Below the pieces are notes generated by a model. That model was given only the letters and a program-made list of their open reading frames with translations. It was not told the origin of the DNA and made no database searches. Below are positions 26,865 through 35,125 of a DNA stretch of 64,000 nt, piece by piece. A program made the position numbers and the translations under genes. Source of the stretch: Enterococcus haemoperoxidus ATCC BAA-382 (GTDB lineage: Bacteria > Bacillota > Bacilli > Lactobacillales > Enterococcaceae); contig NZ_KE136480.1 of assembly GCF_000407165.1 (NCBI RefSeq), forward strand, positions 434,001 to 498,000, given 5' to 3'. Numbering within the stretch: position 1 is the stretch's first letter; each line of letters begins with the position of its first letter.

Positions 26865-27311
26865 ATGGCACAAGATGACTTACAGAAACATTTAGATAAT
26901 GCAATGTATGGCACCCCGCTACTGAAACCCGAAGAACAGCGGAAATATATGGGAACATTCCGCGAAAGATGCTATCTGACGATGACAATAACACAGATGA
27001 AAAATACTGAGGATAAACGTAATTTCTTAAACGAACTCACAAAACATCCTGATGCTACGGTCCTTTTAAACGGGGCAATGGCTATTGATTTGCAATCGTC
27101 TTATATCAAGCTGATCAATGAGCAAAAAGTAAAATTTACAGTGGTCAATGATTTTGTTGAGAATACACCAGATGCTTTAGGGCTAGTGTTAACGGCAAAA
27201 GAGGCGGTAAATGAAGAAACGATCGATGTTGAGCTAAAGTATCCTAAGCAAACTTCAGTAAATCAAACAGAGCAACCTAAGAGAAAGTTCTGGCATAGAT
27301 TGTTTCATTGA
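26865..27311 (+). CDS. DUF1694 (YueI-like) family protein
   Basis: 148 residues. The N-terminal pattern LDNAMYGTPLLKPEEQRKYMGTFRERC is that of the DUF1694/YueI family of Firmicutes. A compact alpha/beta domain is followed by a charged tail ending PKRKFWHRLFH. No enzymatic role is established for the family. The ribosome binding site is weak (AGCAGG). Single gene, divergent from the iron transporter operon. Confidence 0.85.
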   Translation: MAQDDLQKHLDNAMYGTPLLKPEEQRKYMGTFRERCYLTMTITQMKNTEDKRNFLNELTKHPDATVLLNGAMAIDLQSSYIKLINEQKVKFTVVNDFVENTPDALGLVLTAKEAVNEETIDVELKYPKQTSVNQTEQPKRKFWHRLFH

Positions 27312-27410
27312 ACAACTTCAGTTTCTTGCTAGATTAAGGTTTTAAAGGTATTTGTCTTATAAGTACTACAATCCAGGAGCAAATATCTTTTCTTTATAAA
27401 ACAATACTAA

Positions 27411-27462
27411 AAATAAAAAAGAAGTTTAGATTTACCCCTAAGAGTTGTATCTAAGCTTCTTT
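27411..27462 (-). terminator. Terminator of the WxL locus
   Basis: On the minus strand GAAGCTTAGAT / ATCTAAACTTC stem followed by TTTTTTAT; 75 bases after the last gene of the cluster. Confidence 0.85.
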
Positions 27463-27537
27463 ATATCCAAATAAACGATGAAAAAACATTTCCCCATTTC
27501 CCGTAGCTAAACGCTTTTATTTCACTTTCTTTTCCAT

Positions 27538-28356
27538 TCAATTAATCATGCGATAATCTAGATTTTCAATTTTATACATAGGCCAAATTCTGGTTGTTAC
27601 TACCCCAATTATGTCCTTTTTATCGACTAAACCAAAATATCGGCTGTCCGTTGCATATGAACGATTATCACCTAATACCAAAAATTTCTCCTTGGGAATT
27701 TCCCCATGTCCCGTTAACGTAGTCGCAGTAAAGTCTTCTGTAAATGTTGTTTTCAATTCTTTAGATTCAGCTATTTGCTCACCAATAAACGTTTCATCTT
27801 TTATTTCACCATTAATTATTAAGGTATCATCCCTATAAACAACTGTTTCACCCGGCATTGCAATCACGCGTCTAATGTATTTCTCTTTTGAGTTTGGTAT
27901 TTCAAAATAAATTAAGTCAAATGAACGAATTTTCTTTTTCTTATCCACAAACACCCAATCTCCTCCGTGTATCGTTGGAATCATTGCATATCCTTCAACT
28001 TTAAGTATTGCATAAAAAAAATTGAAAAAAAAGAGAAGTATTGTTGCTGTGCTAATAATTGCCAACACCATTTCAAGTAGTAACATCTTTACTTTTTTCC
28101 AGTAGGCCTGTTTACTACTCTTTTTTACTGCTTTTATTTTCTTCTTAACAGCCTTTTTCTTTTTGCGAGGTTTATGTGTAAGCGCAACATCCGGAGCCTT
28201 TTTCTTTTTTGCTTTTTCCTGTACATTTTTACTTTTTTCTTTCACTTTCTTTTTAATTACAACTTGTCTACATTGCTTTTTTCTTTTTCGATTCTTCCGT
28301 TCATCATTTTTCACTTGTTGCTCATGTCTTTGCCGTTTTTTCGACTGTAACTTCAA
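27538..28356 (-). CDS. Signal-peptidase-like protein lacking the catalytic Ser-Lys dyad
   Basis: About 272 residues. A long N-terminal cytoplasmic tail of some 85 residues, extremely rich in Lys and Arg, is followed by one membrane helix (about 90-115) and an S26-type domain. The serine motif reads EGYAMIPT instead of GxSMxPT, and the lysine motif KYIRRVIAMPGE instead of xxVKRxxGxPGD. The Ala and Arg stand 38 residues apart, exactly the Ser-Lys spacing of LepB at 8060. GDNRSYATDSRYFG is kept, so the fold is preserved but cleavage should not occur. TTG at 28356 is 6 bases after AGAAGG; an in-frame GTG two codons earlier is too close to it. Last gene of the WxL operon; an assembly or chaperone role, as for catalytically defective SipA in streptococcal pilus loci, is a hypothesis. 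Confidence 0.85.
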   Translation of the reverse strand: MKLQSKKRQRHEQQVKNDERKNRKRKKQCRQVVIKKKVKEKSKNVQEKAKKKKAPDVALTHKPRKKKKAVKKKIKAVKKSSKQAYWKKVKMLLLEMVLAIISTATILLFFFNFFYAILKVEGYAMIPTIHGGDWVFVDKKKKIRSFDLIYFEIPNSKEKYIRRVIAMPGETVVYRDDTLIINGEIKDETFIGEQIAESKELKTTFTEDFTATTLTGHGEIPKEKFLVLGDNRSYATDSRYFGLVDKKDIIGVVTTRIWPMYKIENLDYRMIN

Positions 28357-28378
28357 AGACACCCTTCTTTCTTACCTA

Positions 28379-29044
28379 TTATTTTTTCTTAAATGCCTCT
28401 TCATTTACTTTGTAAAATGCAAAAACTTTTTTCTGATATTTCTGAACATTTTTTATATCTTCTATAAACTCATCAACCATTTCCTGATTTCCATAAATTG
28501 AAATGTAATTAGAAACTGTATTAGTTCCAAACTCTTTCATCGCCCTGTAATATCGGTTCAATACAAGTTGTCCTTCTTCGGTATTGACTGAACTAGCTTG
28601 TTTTGCTCCGTAACTTGCGATTTTTCCAGATAATACGCGCAAATTATTCTCAGCCTTTTCTTTACTACCTTCTTCACTTCCAGCTCTGTTCAACTCATTT
28701 GTCATATCTTTCAATAAATAATATCCTTGCGCAATAGAATCAGCGTCTTTTGCCATTAGATTGGTTGATTGATAGTAATACAAATAACCAACTCCACCCC
28801 CAAAAATAATGCAGGCAAGAAAACAAACAATTGCATTGTTTCTTCTCTTTTTTTTCTTTTTTAGCAACTTTCGTTTTTCAAGCATTAACATTTTACGTTT
28901 GCGTTTATTCTTTATACGCCTTCTCTGCATTTTTTTTAGTTTACTACCCGCCTGCCAAGAAAGGAGAAAAAAAAGGGGAAACAAAAGAAATGTCAATACG
29001 GCTAACGATATACCACTAATAAGTATCCAATCAAATATTGTCAC
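28379..29044 (-). CDS. Two-span membrane protein with a Lys/Arg-rich loop (WxL locus)
   Basis: About 221 residues from a GTG at 29044 (AAGGAG 10 bases upstream; another GTG three codons earlier is too near). The first helix covers about 3-30. A cytoplasmic loop of some 40 residues is almost all Lys and Arg, with RRRIKNKRKRK and KKKKKRRNN runs. The second helix covers about 71-90, followed by a helical extracytoplasmic domain of about 130 residues. I recognise no named domain. The basic loop echoes the basic tail of the neighbouring signal-peptidase-like protein, suggesting both contact the same acidic partner or the membrane. Confidence 0.8.
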   Translation of the reverse strand: MTIFDWILISGISLAVLTFLLFPLFFLLSWQAGSKLKKMQRRRIKNKRKRKMLMLEKRKLLKKKKKRRNNAIVCFLACIIFGGGVGYLYYYQSTNLMAKDADSIAQGYYLLKDMTNELNRAGSEEGSKEKAENNLRVLSGKIASYGAKQASSVNTEEGQLVLNRYYRAMKEFGTNTVSNYISIYGNQEMVDEFIEDIKNVQKYQKKVFAFYKVNEEAFKKK

Positions 29045-29077
29045 TTTTTTCACTCTCCTTATTAATCATTCATAATT

Positions 29078-30172
29078 TCACTCAGTCCTTTTTTTTCTTT
29101 TCTTGATCATTGAAAGTTCTTTCTTTTTTTTTGCTCTGCGTTTATTCACTATGCGAATACCAATAAAAATCACAATTAATACACTCATTACACTAGCTAT
29201 AACCATTGCAACTAACTTCCAATTAATACCACGAGCTTGTACCAAGCCAAGATCTTCCTCATTAAATTTATCTGCTTCTTCATTAGAAATACTGAATTCT
29301 TTGGTCCATTCCCATTTTTTTTTGCCTGAGGTTGCCAATACATGAGCTCGATATTTACCAGGTACCATCTTTTCTCCTCCCATACTTACAGGGAACTTGA
29401 TATTAGAGTTAGGTGCCATTCTCATAGATTTTTTTTTCGTTTCATATAACACTTCGTCACTCTTCAAGGGCATGATTTGAGCTTCTAAAGTAAGATCATT
29501 TAGAAAATTAGCTTTAGTGTTGGATGCATCAATAAACACTGCATTACGATAATTTGATTGTCCAGCAACTACCTTGTTTAATTCTAGCTCTGGCTGAACT
29601 TTGACATCACTTTCTTGAAGTACCATTGCTACAACATAAGCATACTTATTAATGATCGCTGTTCCTTCTTGCTTTGGCTTATTTGCATCATCTTGTTTCT
29701 GTAATTGAATTCCCCCAACAATCACTCCGTCATAAGAAGATTCTGGCATAGTAATCATAAAATCTAACATCTTCTCTGATTCTTTGGGTACTTCAATACT
29801 TTCTGGTGCTTTTACTAAATCTGTGAAATCATATTTTAATGATGCATCATTTTCTAGAGCTGTCGGCCCATATTCTAATACGCCATTCATATTCGTTTTA
29901 GCACCATTCAACTTGACATTAACTGCTATATCTTCATCACTATAATTTTTCACTAATATTTGAACTGTTTGTTGTTGTCCAGGTTGCATTTTTAAGTCAA
30001 AATATCCCACTTCTTGTTGTTGATTTTCAGGAAATTGTAGCTCATAAACAAACCCTGCTGCGCCACTCTCATCTTTCTTTTCATTAGCATACCCAGTTTG
30101 AGAAAAAGTGATTGTAATCCCAACTAAGAAAAAACTAAGATAGACCAACCATTTATTTTTTTGCCTTTTCAT
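29078..30172 (-). CDS. WxL-interacting membrane protein (DUF916-DUF3324)
   Basis: 364 residues. Signal peptide (about 1-29), DUF916 domain (about 38-160: GFVYELQFPENQQQEVGYFD, LVKNYSDEDIAV, SSYDGVIVGGIQLQ), DUF3324 domain (about 165-300), then one membrane helix (about 315-340) and a basic cytoplasmic tail. Proteins of this type anchor next to the membrane and bind WxL proteins and peptidoglycan. It is present in virtually every WxL gene cluster, and its position after three WxL genes fits. AAAGGATG precedes the ATG. Confidence 0.93.
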   Translation of the reverse strand: MKRQKNKWLVYLSFFLVGITITFSQTGYANEKKDESGAAGFVYELQFPENQQQEVGYFDLKMQPGQQQTVQILVKNYSDEDIAVNVKLNGAKTNMNGVLEYGPTALENDASLKYDFTDLVKAPESIEVPKESEKMLDFMITMPESSYDGVIVGGIQLQKQDDANKPKQEGTAIINKYAYVVAMVLQESDVKVQPELELNKVVAGQSNYRNAVFIDASNTKANFLNDLTLEAQIMPLKSDEVLYETKKKSMRMAPNSNIKFPVSMGGEKMVPGKYRAHVLATSGKKKWEWTKEFSISNEEADKFNEEDLGLVQARGINWKLVAMVIASVMSVLIVIFIGIRIVNKRRAKKKKELSMIKKRKKRTE

Positions 30173-30190
30173 ATGTACATCCTTTCCAGT

Positions 30191-30233
30191 GAAATAAGGA
30201 CACTAATCGAAAAAATGATCAGTGTCTTATTTC
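30191..30233 (-). terminator. Hairpin between the WxL gene and the DUF916 gene
   Basis: GAAATAAGACACT / AGTGTCCTTATTTC stem with a 16-base loop, no long T-run. It could act as partial terminator or as a 3' mRNA stabiliser, letting the WxL gene be expressed above its downstream neighbours. Confidence 0.5.
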
Positions 30234-30263
30234 AATTCTTTGTTCATTAATAAAATTTATGTT

Positions 30264-31079
30264 TTAAGCTTCAGGAGTTGCTGCTGGTGAAAATTCAATA
30301 GACCAAGTAATTTCAGCTTCATAGTCGCCTTCACTAATATTGATTCCAGCTGGTACAGTAAGTTTCACACCATCTTTAATTGAACCTTTGGCAGCTTCAC
30401 CTTTTTCATTTTTCATATCTAAATCAGATTGACCAAATTCAGCTGTATAAGTTCCTAATCCTTCTACGCCAGTTGAATCATTGTTATCAAACACTAATGC
30501 TGATTCAGCAGCCCCTTCAGCTAATTGGAAGTCAAGAACAGCTGTTGTAGCCGGCCAACTTGTAGTAACCATGTCAGAATTCAATAATCCATAACGATAA
30601 TCAATCGTTGCACCTTTTAACGTATCAGTATCGCTTCCTGCTAATGTAAATTGCTTCGTCATTTTTGCTTTAATTTGATATTTGTGATCGTTTCCTCCAC
30701 GCTTATCTGTCCAAGCAACATAGTTACCACGAGTTACATCTACACCAGCTGAATTAGTCATAGAGACCGCATTAGCCGAATAAACTTGAGGTTCTGTATA
30801 AACACCAATTTTTTGTGGTGGGAAATTTAACGTTGTTACACGATCAATTGTAATTGCACCAAACGTATCGTTGTCAGTAACATCATCAGGATTTTTAGGA
30901 TCTACACTGTCTTTGGGATTTTCTGGGTCAATATCTTTATTATCGCCAGTATCCTGTGTATAGTTAATTTTCCCCTTTCCTGTTGTTGTGTGTTCTGCTG
31001 CATTGGTAGCAGTTGGTACCGCTACCCCAATAGCTATTACTGATAATAATGCTGCTTTACATAGTGTTTTTACTTTCAT
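30264..31079 (-). CDS. WxL-domain surface protein with degenerate WxL motifs
   Basis: 271 residues. Signal peptide ends TNAAE (cleavage near 28), followed by a linker of Asp/Pro/Lys repeats (DPENPKDSVDPKNPDD) and a C-terminal WxL domain. Aligned to the next gene's GWELQV, the first motif reads KYQIKA; the second reads ITWSIEFSPA instead of LTWVLAELP, so neither is a strict W-x-L. The start at 31079 follows AGGAGG; the frame is open 19 codons upstream. WxL domains bind peptidoglycan non-covalently. It stands directly before the hairpin at 30191-30233, consistent with high expression. Confidence 0.88.
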   Translation of the reverse strand: MKVKTLCKAALLSVIAIGVAVPTATNAAEHTTTGKGKINYTQDTGDNKDIDPENPKDSVDPKNPDDVTDNDTFGAITIDRVTTLNFPPQKIGVYTEPQVYSANAVSMTNSAGVDVTRGNYVAWTDKRGGNDHKYQIKAKMTKQFTLAGSDTDTLKGATIDYRYGLLNSDMVTTSWPATTAVLDFQLAEGAAESALVFDNNDSTGVEGLGTYTAEFGQSDLDMKNEKGEAAKGSIKDGVKLTVPAGINISEGDYEAEITWSIEFSPAATPEA

Positions 31080-31111
31080 TTTTGTTCCTCCTATTTTTTG
31101 TGTGTTATTTA

Positions 31112-31918
31112 TTAAGGCAACTCGGCTAATACCCAAGTCAACTCCGTTTGATATTGTACCGCTTGAATATTTGTTTCATTTGGTACGGTTAAAAAAATTG
31201 AATGGTTATCATAAACTTGCTGGTTTTCAAATTCTGAATCCAATACTGGTGTGCCAAATTCATCAACCTTCGGCTCCAATGTAACTTTTTGATTTCGAGG
31301 ATTACTTTGAGAGGCGCCAAAAATAATGACCCATTGTCCTTTCCCCTGCCCTGATTGAGCAGTTGCAAGCGGGAATGTAGTTGCTTGTTTGTCTACCATA
31401 ATAGTATCTTTGGATATCTCTGGTGCTGTATCCAAAGAACTAGTAACAGAATTGACCCATATATTATCAAAAGATAGTGATGCACCTTTTAATTCTTTCT
31501 CTGTGCTTTTAGCTCCTTCTAGGGTTGTAAATTGTTGTTCTTGGCGAACTTGCAGTTCCCAACCTTTAATTCCGGGACGAGAATCTGTCACCTGAATATA
31601 ATTCCCTCTAGCTTCTGTCCCATCATGGAACAATTGAGCATTGGCGTAAAATTTACGATCTGTCTTGGTAATTTTATTGTGTCCAAATTTCAATTTCGGA
31701 GCAAAATCAAAGCGTAATAATCCATCAGTTGAAGGTCCTGGTCCAGGATCTACCGGTTTTTCAGGATGCTCTGGATCTACTGGATCTTTAGGTAATTGCC
31801 CCTTCATCTTAATAGTTCCTTTAGAAGTTATTTCATGTTCTTCGGCAAAATGGGATTGTGCTTGAGCTATCAAAAATGCAACAACACAGACTATTGATAA
31901 TACAAATTTTTTTCCCAT
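31112..31918 (-). CDS. WxL-domain surface protein
   Basis: 268 residues. Signal peptide about 1-25, a Pro/Asp/Glu linker (PKDPVDPEHPEKPVDPGPGP), then the WxL domain with both motifs intact: KGWELQV near the middle and LTWVLAELP at the very end. Paralogue of the preceding-coordinate WxL gene (30264). The start follows GGTGG, 5 bases after the small LPXTG gene's stop. Cell-wall-attached through the WxL domain. Confidence 0.92.
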   Translation of the reverse strand: MGKKFVLSIVCVVAFLIAQAQSHFAEEHEITSKGTIKMKGQLPKDPVDPEHPEKPVDPGPGPSTDGLLRFDFAPKLKFGHNKITKTDRKFYANAQLFHDGTEARGNYIQVTDSRPGIKGWELQVRQEQQFTTLEGAKSTEKELKGASLSFDNIWVNSVTSSLDTAPEISKDTIMVDKQATTFPLATAQSGQGKGQWVIIFGASQSNPRNQKVTLEPKVDEFGTPVLDSEFENQQVYDNHSIFLTVPNETNIQAVQYQTELTWVLAELP

Positions 31919-31923
31919 AATAT

Positions 31924-32271
31924 CTAGCCACCATTCCCATTTTTTCGTTTTTGTTTGAGCAAAAGGTAACTACAGAAAAATAGTATCGCAATCCCACATA
32001 CACCCAGTGAACCTTTTACAAATTCACCAGTTGAAGGCAATCTTCCTTTAGGTTTTTCTGGTTTTTCTGGTTTTTCTGGTTTTTCTGATTCGGAACTTGC
32101 TTCCTCTAGTTCCGGTTCTGCTCCTTTTTCTTCATAGAAACTAACTACACCATTTGTGCCAACTTGTCCCCCTATTTGATTTTCATCAGCAAAGACTGTT
32201 ATCGTATGGCATTTCCCAAACACAACCAATAAGAAAGAAATTAGAATTGTCATATATAATTTTTTTTTCAC
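31924..32271 (-). CDS. Small LPXTG-anchored protein
   Basis: 115 residues from a GTG at 32271, preceded by AAAGGAG; the frame is open 18 codons upstream inside the previous gene. Signal peptide (ending VFA, near 29), a short mature part of about 25 residues, a Glu/Lys/Pro spacer (PEKPEKPEKPEKPKG), LPSTG, a membrane helix and a basic tail KQKRKNGNGG. Tiny sortase substrates of this kind accompany WxL and DUF916 genes in many clusters; the partner function is unknown. No sortase gene is in the window. Confidence 0.88.
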   Translation of the reverse strand: MKKKLYMTILISFLLVVFGKCHTITVFADENQIGGQVGTNGVVSFYEEKGAEPELEEASSESEKPEKPEKPEKPKGRLPSTGEFVKGSLGVCGIAILFFCSYLLLKQKRKNGNGG

Positions 32272-32285
32272 TGTTTTTCTCTCCT

Positions 32286-35051
32286 TTACGGTGGTGTTGC
32301 GCCTGGCGTAGCAGATAGTTCCCAAATAATCTCCGCTTCATAATCGCCTAGTGACTGAACATCTCCTGGCAAAACTTCTAACTTGAAACCATCATCATTC
32401 TTTTTATTCCCCCAAGAATCACTTATATTATAAGCATTATGATTATCATTTTTACGGACCATAATAGGTATAGCTGAATTACTTAACTTATATTCTTGTC
32501 CATTATAGACATATCGGATCGCATCTGGTAAAACCTTACTTACATCACCCACTAAATGCATATCTCCGTTTAATTTAGCTGTCAATGTCCATGTATCCAA
32601 CAGTCCTCTTCCATCAGAAATAACTAAATCGTTATCATAAGAAGGATTATCTATTCTCGTAACTTTAGCATCAAACGCTTTGATTCCGAAATTGATTACC
32701 TTTGGTGCGGAAATAAAATTTAACTCTCCATCTTTTAACGTATAAACCAATTCATTTGATTTTAACTTCTCACTATCTATACCATAGACAATTATTTTAT
32801 GAGGACCATGAGATAATTTTTCCCCTGGTATTGTAAATTGGTAAGAATTATCATTATTTTTAGGCGAATTGATATACTCTGGAACAATCTTAACAGGTTC
32901 TCCACTGTCTACTTGGTAATACATTGTGATACTCTCAGAATCAGGATCGTTGAATGTTCCGGATAATATTTTCGCTTCACCAGTTGATACACCTTCTGTT
33001 TCGTTCAATGTAATGGTTGGTGGAATTAAGTTTTCGACTTTTTGAGCTAACAAAGCGTTGTCCTTGTCTTTGACAGGATTACCGAGTGAATCTACTCCAT
33101 TAGCATAAACCCAGTTATCAACCTTTTTCCCTGAAGCTGAAAAGTTGATTGTTGCTGAAAAATTGATTTTCAAATTAGACGTATCCTCAGCTTTTATATC
33201 TTGTTTTGGCAAGCTCAATTTACGATTATTCGCATCATAATATTCTGGATGTTTCTCAGTTGTGCCATTTTTGGTAACTTCAATTGTGCTAGTATCAATA
33301 TCTAAAGACGATTCGATTTCATCAAAAATCGTGACCTTTTTCCAAACATTCGTTGGGACAAGTGAAAGGTTTTTAACTTCCATTTCATAGTTCAAAATGT
33401 CGCCGACTTTTGCGTTATCCGTTGCGGGTCGCTTGTTGTCTTCAGCTGTCTTGTTTACCACTTTTTTAGAAACAAAAGTTTGAACTTCTTCTCCAGTTTT
33501 AATTTTAGAATAGGCCGTATTACTAGAAATAATTTTTTTCTTATCCCCTGTAACAGAAATATTATCTGTATAATGCAACTCTGATCTATTCGGTATGACA
33601 AATGCTTTTTCAGAAGCTGAGTATGTCGATTGTAGTGCCAGTCGATTCTCAGAATTCAATGTTCCTTTTATGTCCATCTCCAACATTTCACCATACATCA
33701 ACAAATTTCCATTGGCATCTTTATCTGTCATAAAGGCTTCTGTAAACTCTACACGAATAACATCTCTCACACCTGCTGGTTCTGCTAGTACTCCTTTTTC
33801 TGGATCTGCCGATACCGCTGGCACGTTTACATCGCGATCGATCGTAACATTGTAATATTTAGCTGGTAAATCTTCTTGAGTTTGTCCAAATTTAAGCTTA
33901 ATATCAGTTGCTTTTTCAACTTTAATGGCATTATGAATGGGATCTAACCATGTAAATGAATTATAACGATAGTTTTTCCCATTGTTTGGTGTATATTGAT
34001 AAACGGAATATTCCACATTTTTTTCATTATCAGTACTTTCATTGTCATATCCTACTTTATTAGGATTATCTGTTTCAAAGGGCAATAATCCTTCATTATC
34101 CGCCATCGTTGTACTATCTGACATTCGAAAAATTATCGGATAACCCGATGTTGGACCAAATGTGTATGCTGCCCAAGATAATTTAGCTTCTTCACGATTA
34201 GCTAGATCTTCGAGAGCATTTACGCCTGGGATAAATGGCATCAGATGTAGTAATCCATCTGTCTTTTTAAAACTTAATTTGGTGTCTTCTGACATGATAA
34301 GATTTTGTAAATTCATTTTCTTTTCATCTACTAAAATACTTTCACGGTAATCTACATCCGCAAAAACATTGTAACCCGTTACTTCAACTTTATTCTCTGT
34401 TCCATGTTCTAAGTATTCATAAGTCAATTCTACAGTTGGGTATTGATCTTCTTTAGTGCTTTCTGATTTCGTTAATCGTACTTGATTAAAGTGGTTTTTT
34501 GTTCCACCGATTAATAACCCTTTAGAAGAAGTCCCTCTCGCATTAAACCCACTATTTTTTTCAACATTAGTAACCGTGAGACGCATATCAATCCATTTCC
34601 CTTTAAATACCCCAACATTAGTGTACGTTAGATTTGCCGGTTTTTTCGATTCAAAATCCTCTGGGGAATATTGGTACACCTTACCAGTAAATCCATTCCC
34701 AGCGTTGGCAACTTCTGTAAACCCGTTATTTAATACCTCTGTACCTATATTTTTACCAGCAACACTTTCCGTCCAACGCGGTATAAAACTGTATTCTCCC
34801 GGCAAAGATGTAATATTTGTCTTTCCTAAGATAATAGTTTTATCTGCATCGTATTCTGTAAGCATTTTTCCACGATCACTTGGATTATCGGTCAAATAAG
34901 GGACTCCAAATAGCTTATTATCACTTACTGAGCTATCTGCGGATATCTTTGCTTGGAGTTTATAGTTATTGGAAAAGACATTTTGGAAAAAGATAAGGCT
35001 AACTGCTACTACAATAGCGATCAAAAATTGGATTTTTTTGTTTTTCAGCAT
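32286..35051 (-). CDS. Large WxL-domain surface protein
   Basis: 921 residues. Signal or anchor helix 8-28, then a large extracellular region with a lectin- or adhesin-like N-terminal part (about 40-380). Repeated DUF11/isopeptide-like beta domains follow (about 490-630, TFVSKKVVNKTAEDNKRPATDN), then a Big-type domain (640-750) and the C-terminal WxL domain with LDTWTLTAKL and IIWELSATPGATPP. It would be the long adhesive component of the cluster, held on the wall by its WxL domain. The start has AAAGGAGAGG. The stop overlaps the leader of the LPXTG gene. Confidence 0.9.
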   Translation of the reverse strand: MLKNKKIQFLIAIVVAVSLIFFQNVFSNNYKLQAKISADSSVSDNKLFGVPYLTDNPSDRGKMLTEYDADKTIILGKTNITSLPGEYSFIPRWTESVAGKNIGTEVLNNGFTEVANAGNGFTGKVYQYSPEDFESKKPANLTYTNVGVFKGKWIDMRLTVTNVEKNSGFNARGTSSKGLLIGGTKNHFNQVRLTKSESTKEDQYPTVELTYEYLEHGTENKVEVTGYNVFADVDYRESILVDEKKMNLQNLIMSEDTKLSFKKTDGLLHLMPFIPGVNALEDLANREEAKLSWAAYTFGPTSGYPIIFRMSDSTTMADNEGLLPFETDNPNKVGYDNESTDNEKNVEYSVYQYTPNNGKNYRYNSFTWLDPIHNAIKVEKATDIKLKFGQTQEDLPAKYYNVTIDRDVNVPAVSADPEKGVLAEPAGVRDVIRVEFTEAFMTDKDANGNLLMYGEMLEMDIKGTLNSENRLALQSTYSASEKAFVIPNRSELHYTDNISVTGDKKKIISSNTAYSKIKTGEEVQTFVSKKVVNKTAEDNKRPATDNAKVGDILNYEMEVKNLSLVPTNVWKKVTIFDEIESSLDIDTSTIEVTKNGTTEKHPEYYDANNRKLSLPKQDIKAEDTSNLKINFSATINFSASGKKVDNWVYANGVDSLGNPVKDKDNALLAQKVENLIPPTITLNETEGVSTGEAKILSGTFNDPDSESITMYYQVDSGEPVKIVPEYINSPKNNDNSYQFTIPGEKLSHGPHKIIVYGIDSEKLKSNELVYTLKDGELNFISAPKVINFGIKAFDAKVTRIDNPSYDNDLVISDGRGLLDTWTLTAKLNGDMHLVGDVSKVLPDAIRYVYNGQEYKLSNSAIPIMVRKNDNHNAYNISDSWGNKKNDDGFKLEVLPGDVQSLGDYEAEIIWELSATPGATPP

Positions 35052-35083
35052 TTTCCCCTCTCCTTTCCTTAGAATTTTATTTT

Positions 35084-35113
35084 AAAGACTGAGTTAGTAT
35101 TATCTCAGTCTTT
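35084..35113 (-). terminator. Hairpin between the pectate-lyase-like and large WxL genes
   Basis: Perfect 10-bp stem AAAGACTGAG / CTCAGTCTTT with a 10-base loop, 12 bases after the stop at 35126; only a weak T-tract follows, so termination is probably partial. Confidence 0.6.
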
Positions 35114-35125
35114 AAAATACTTTAA

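Noticed and set aside
27538-28356. Annotating the protein as an active signal peptidase I
   Set aside because: Both catalytic residues are substituted at the nucleotide level (GCA and AGA codons).
29700-29780. Possible frameshift in the DUF916 gene
   Set aside because: The frame is continuous through both domains and the C-terminal membrane helix.
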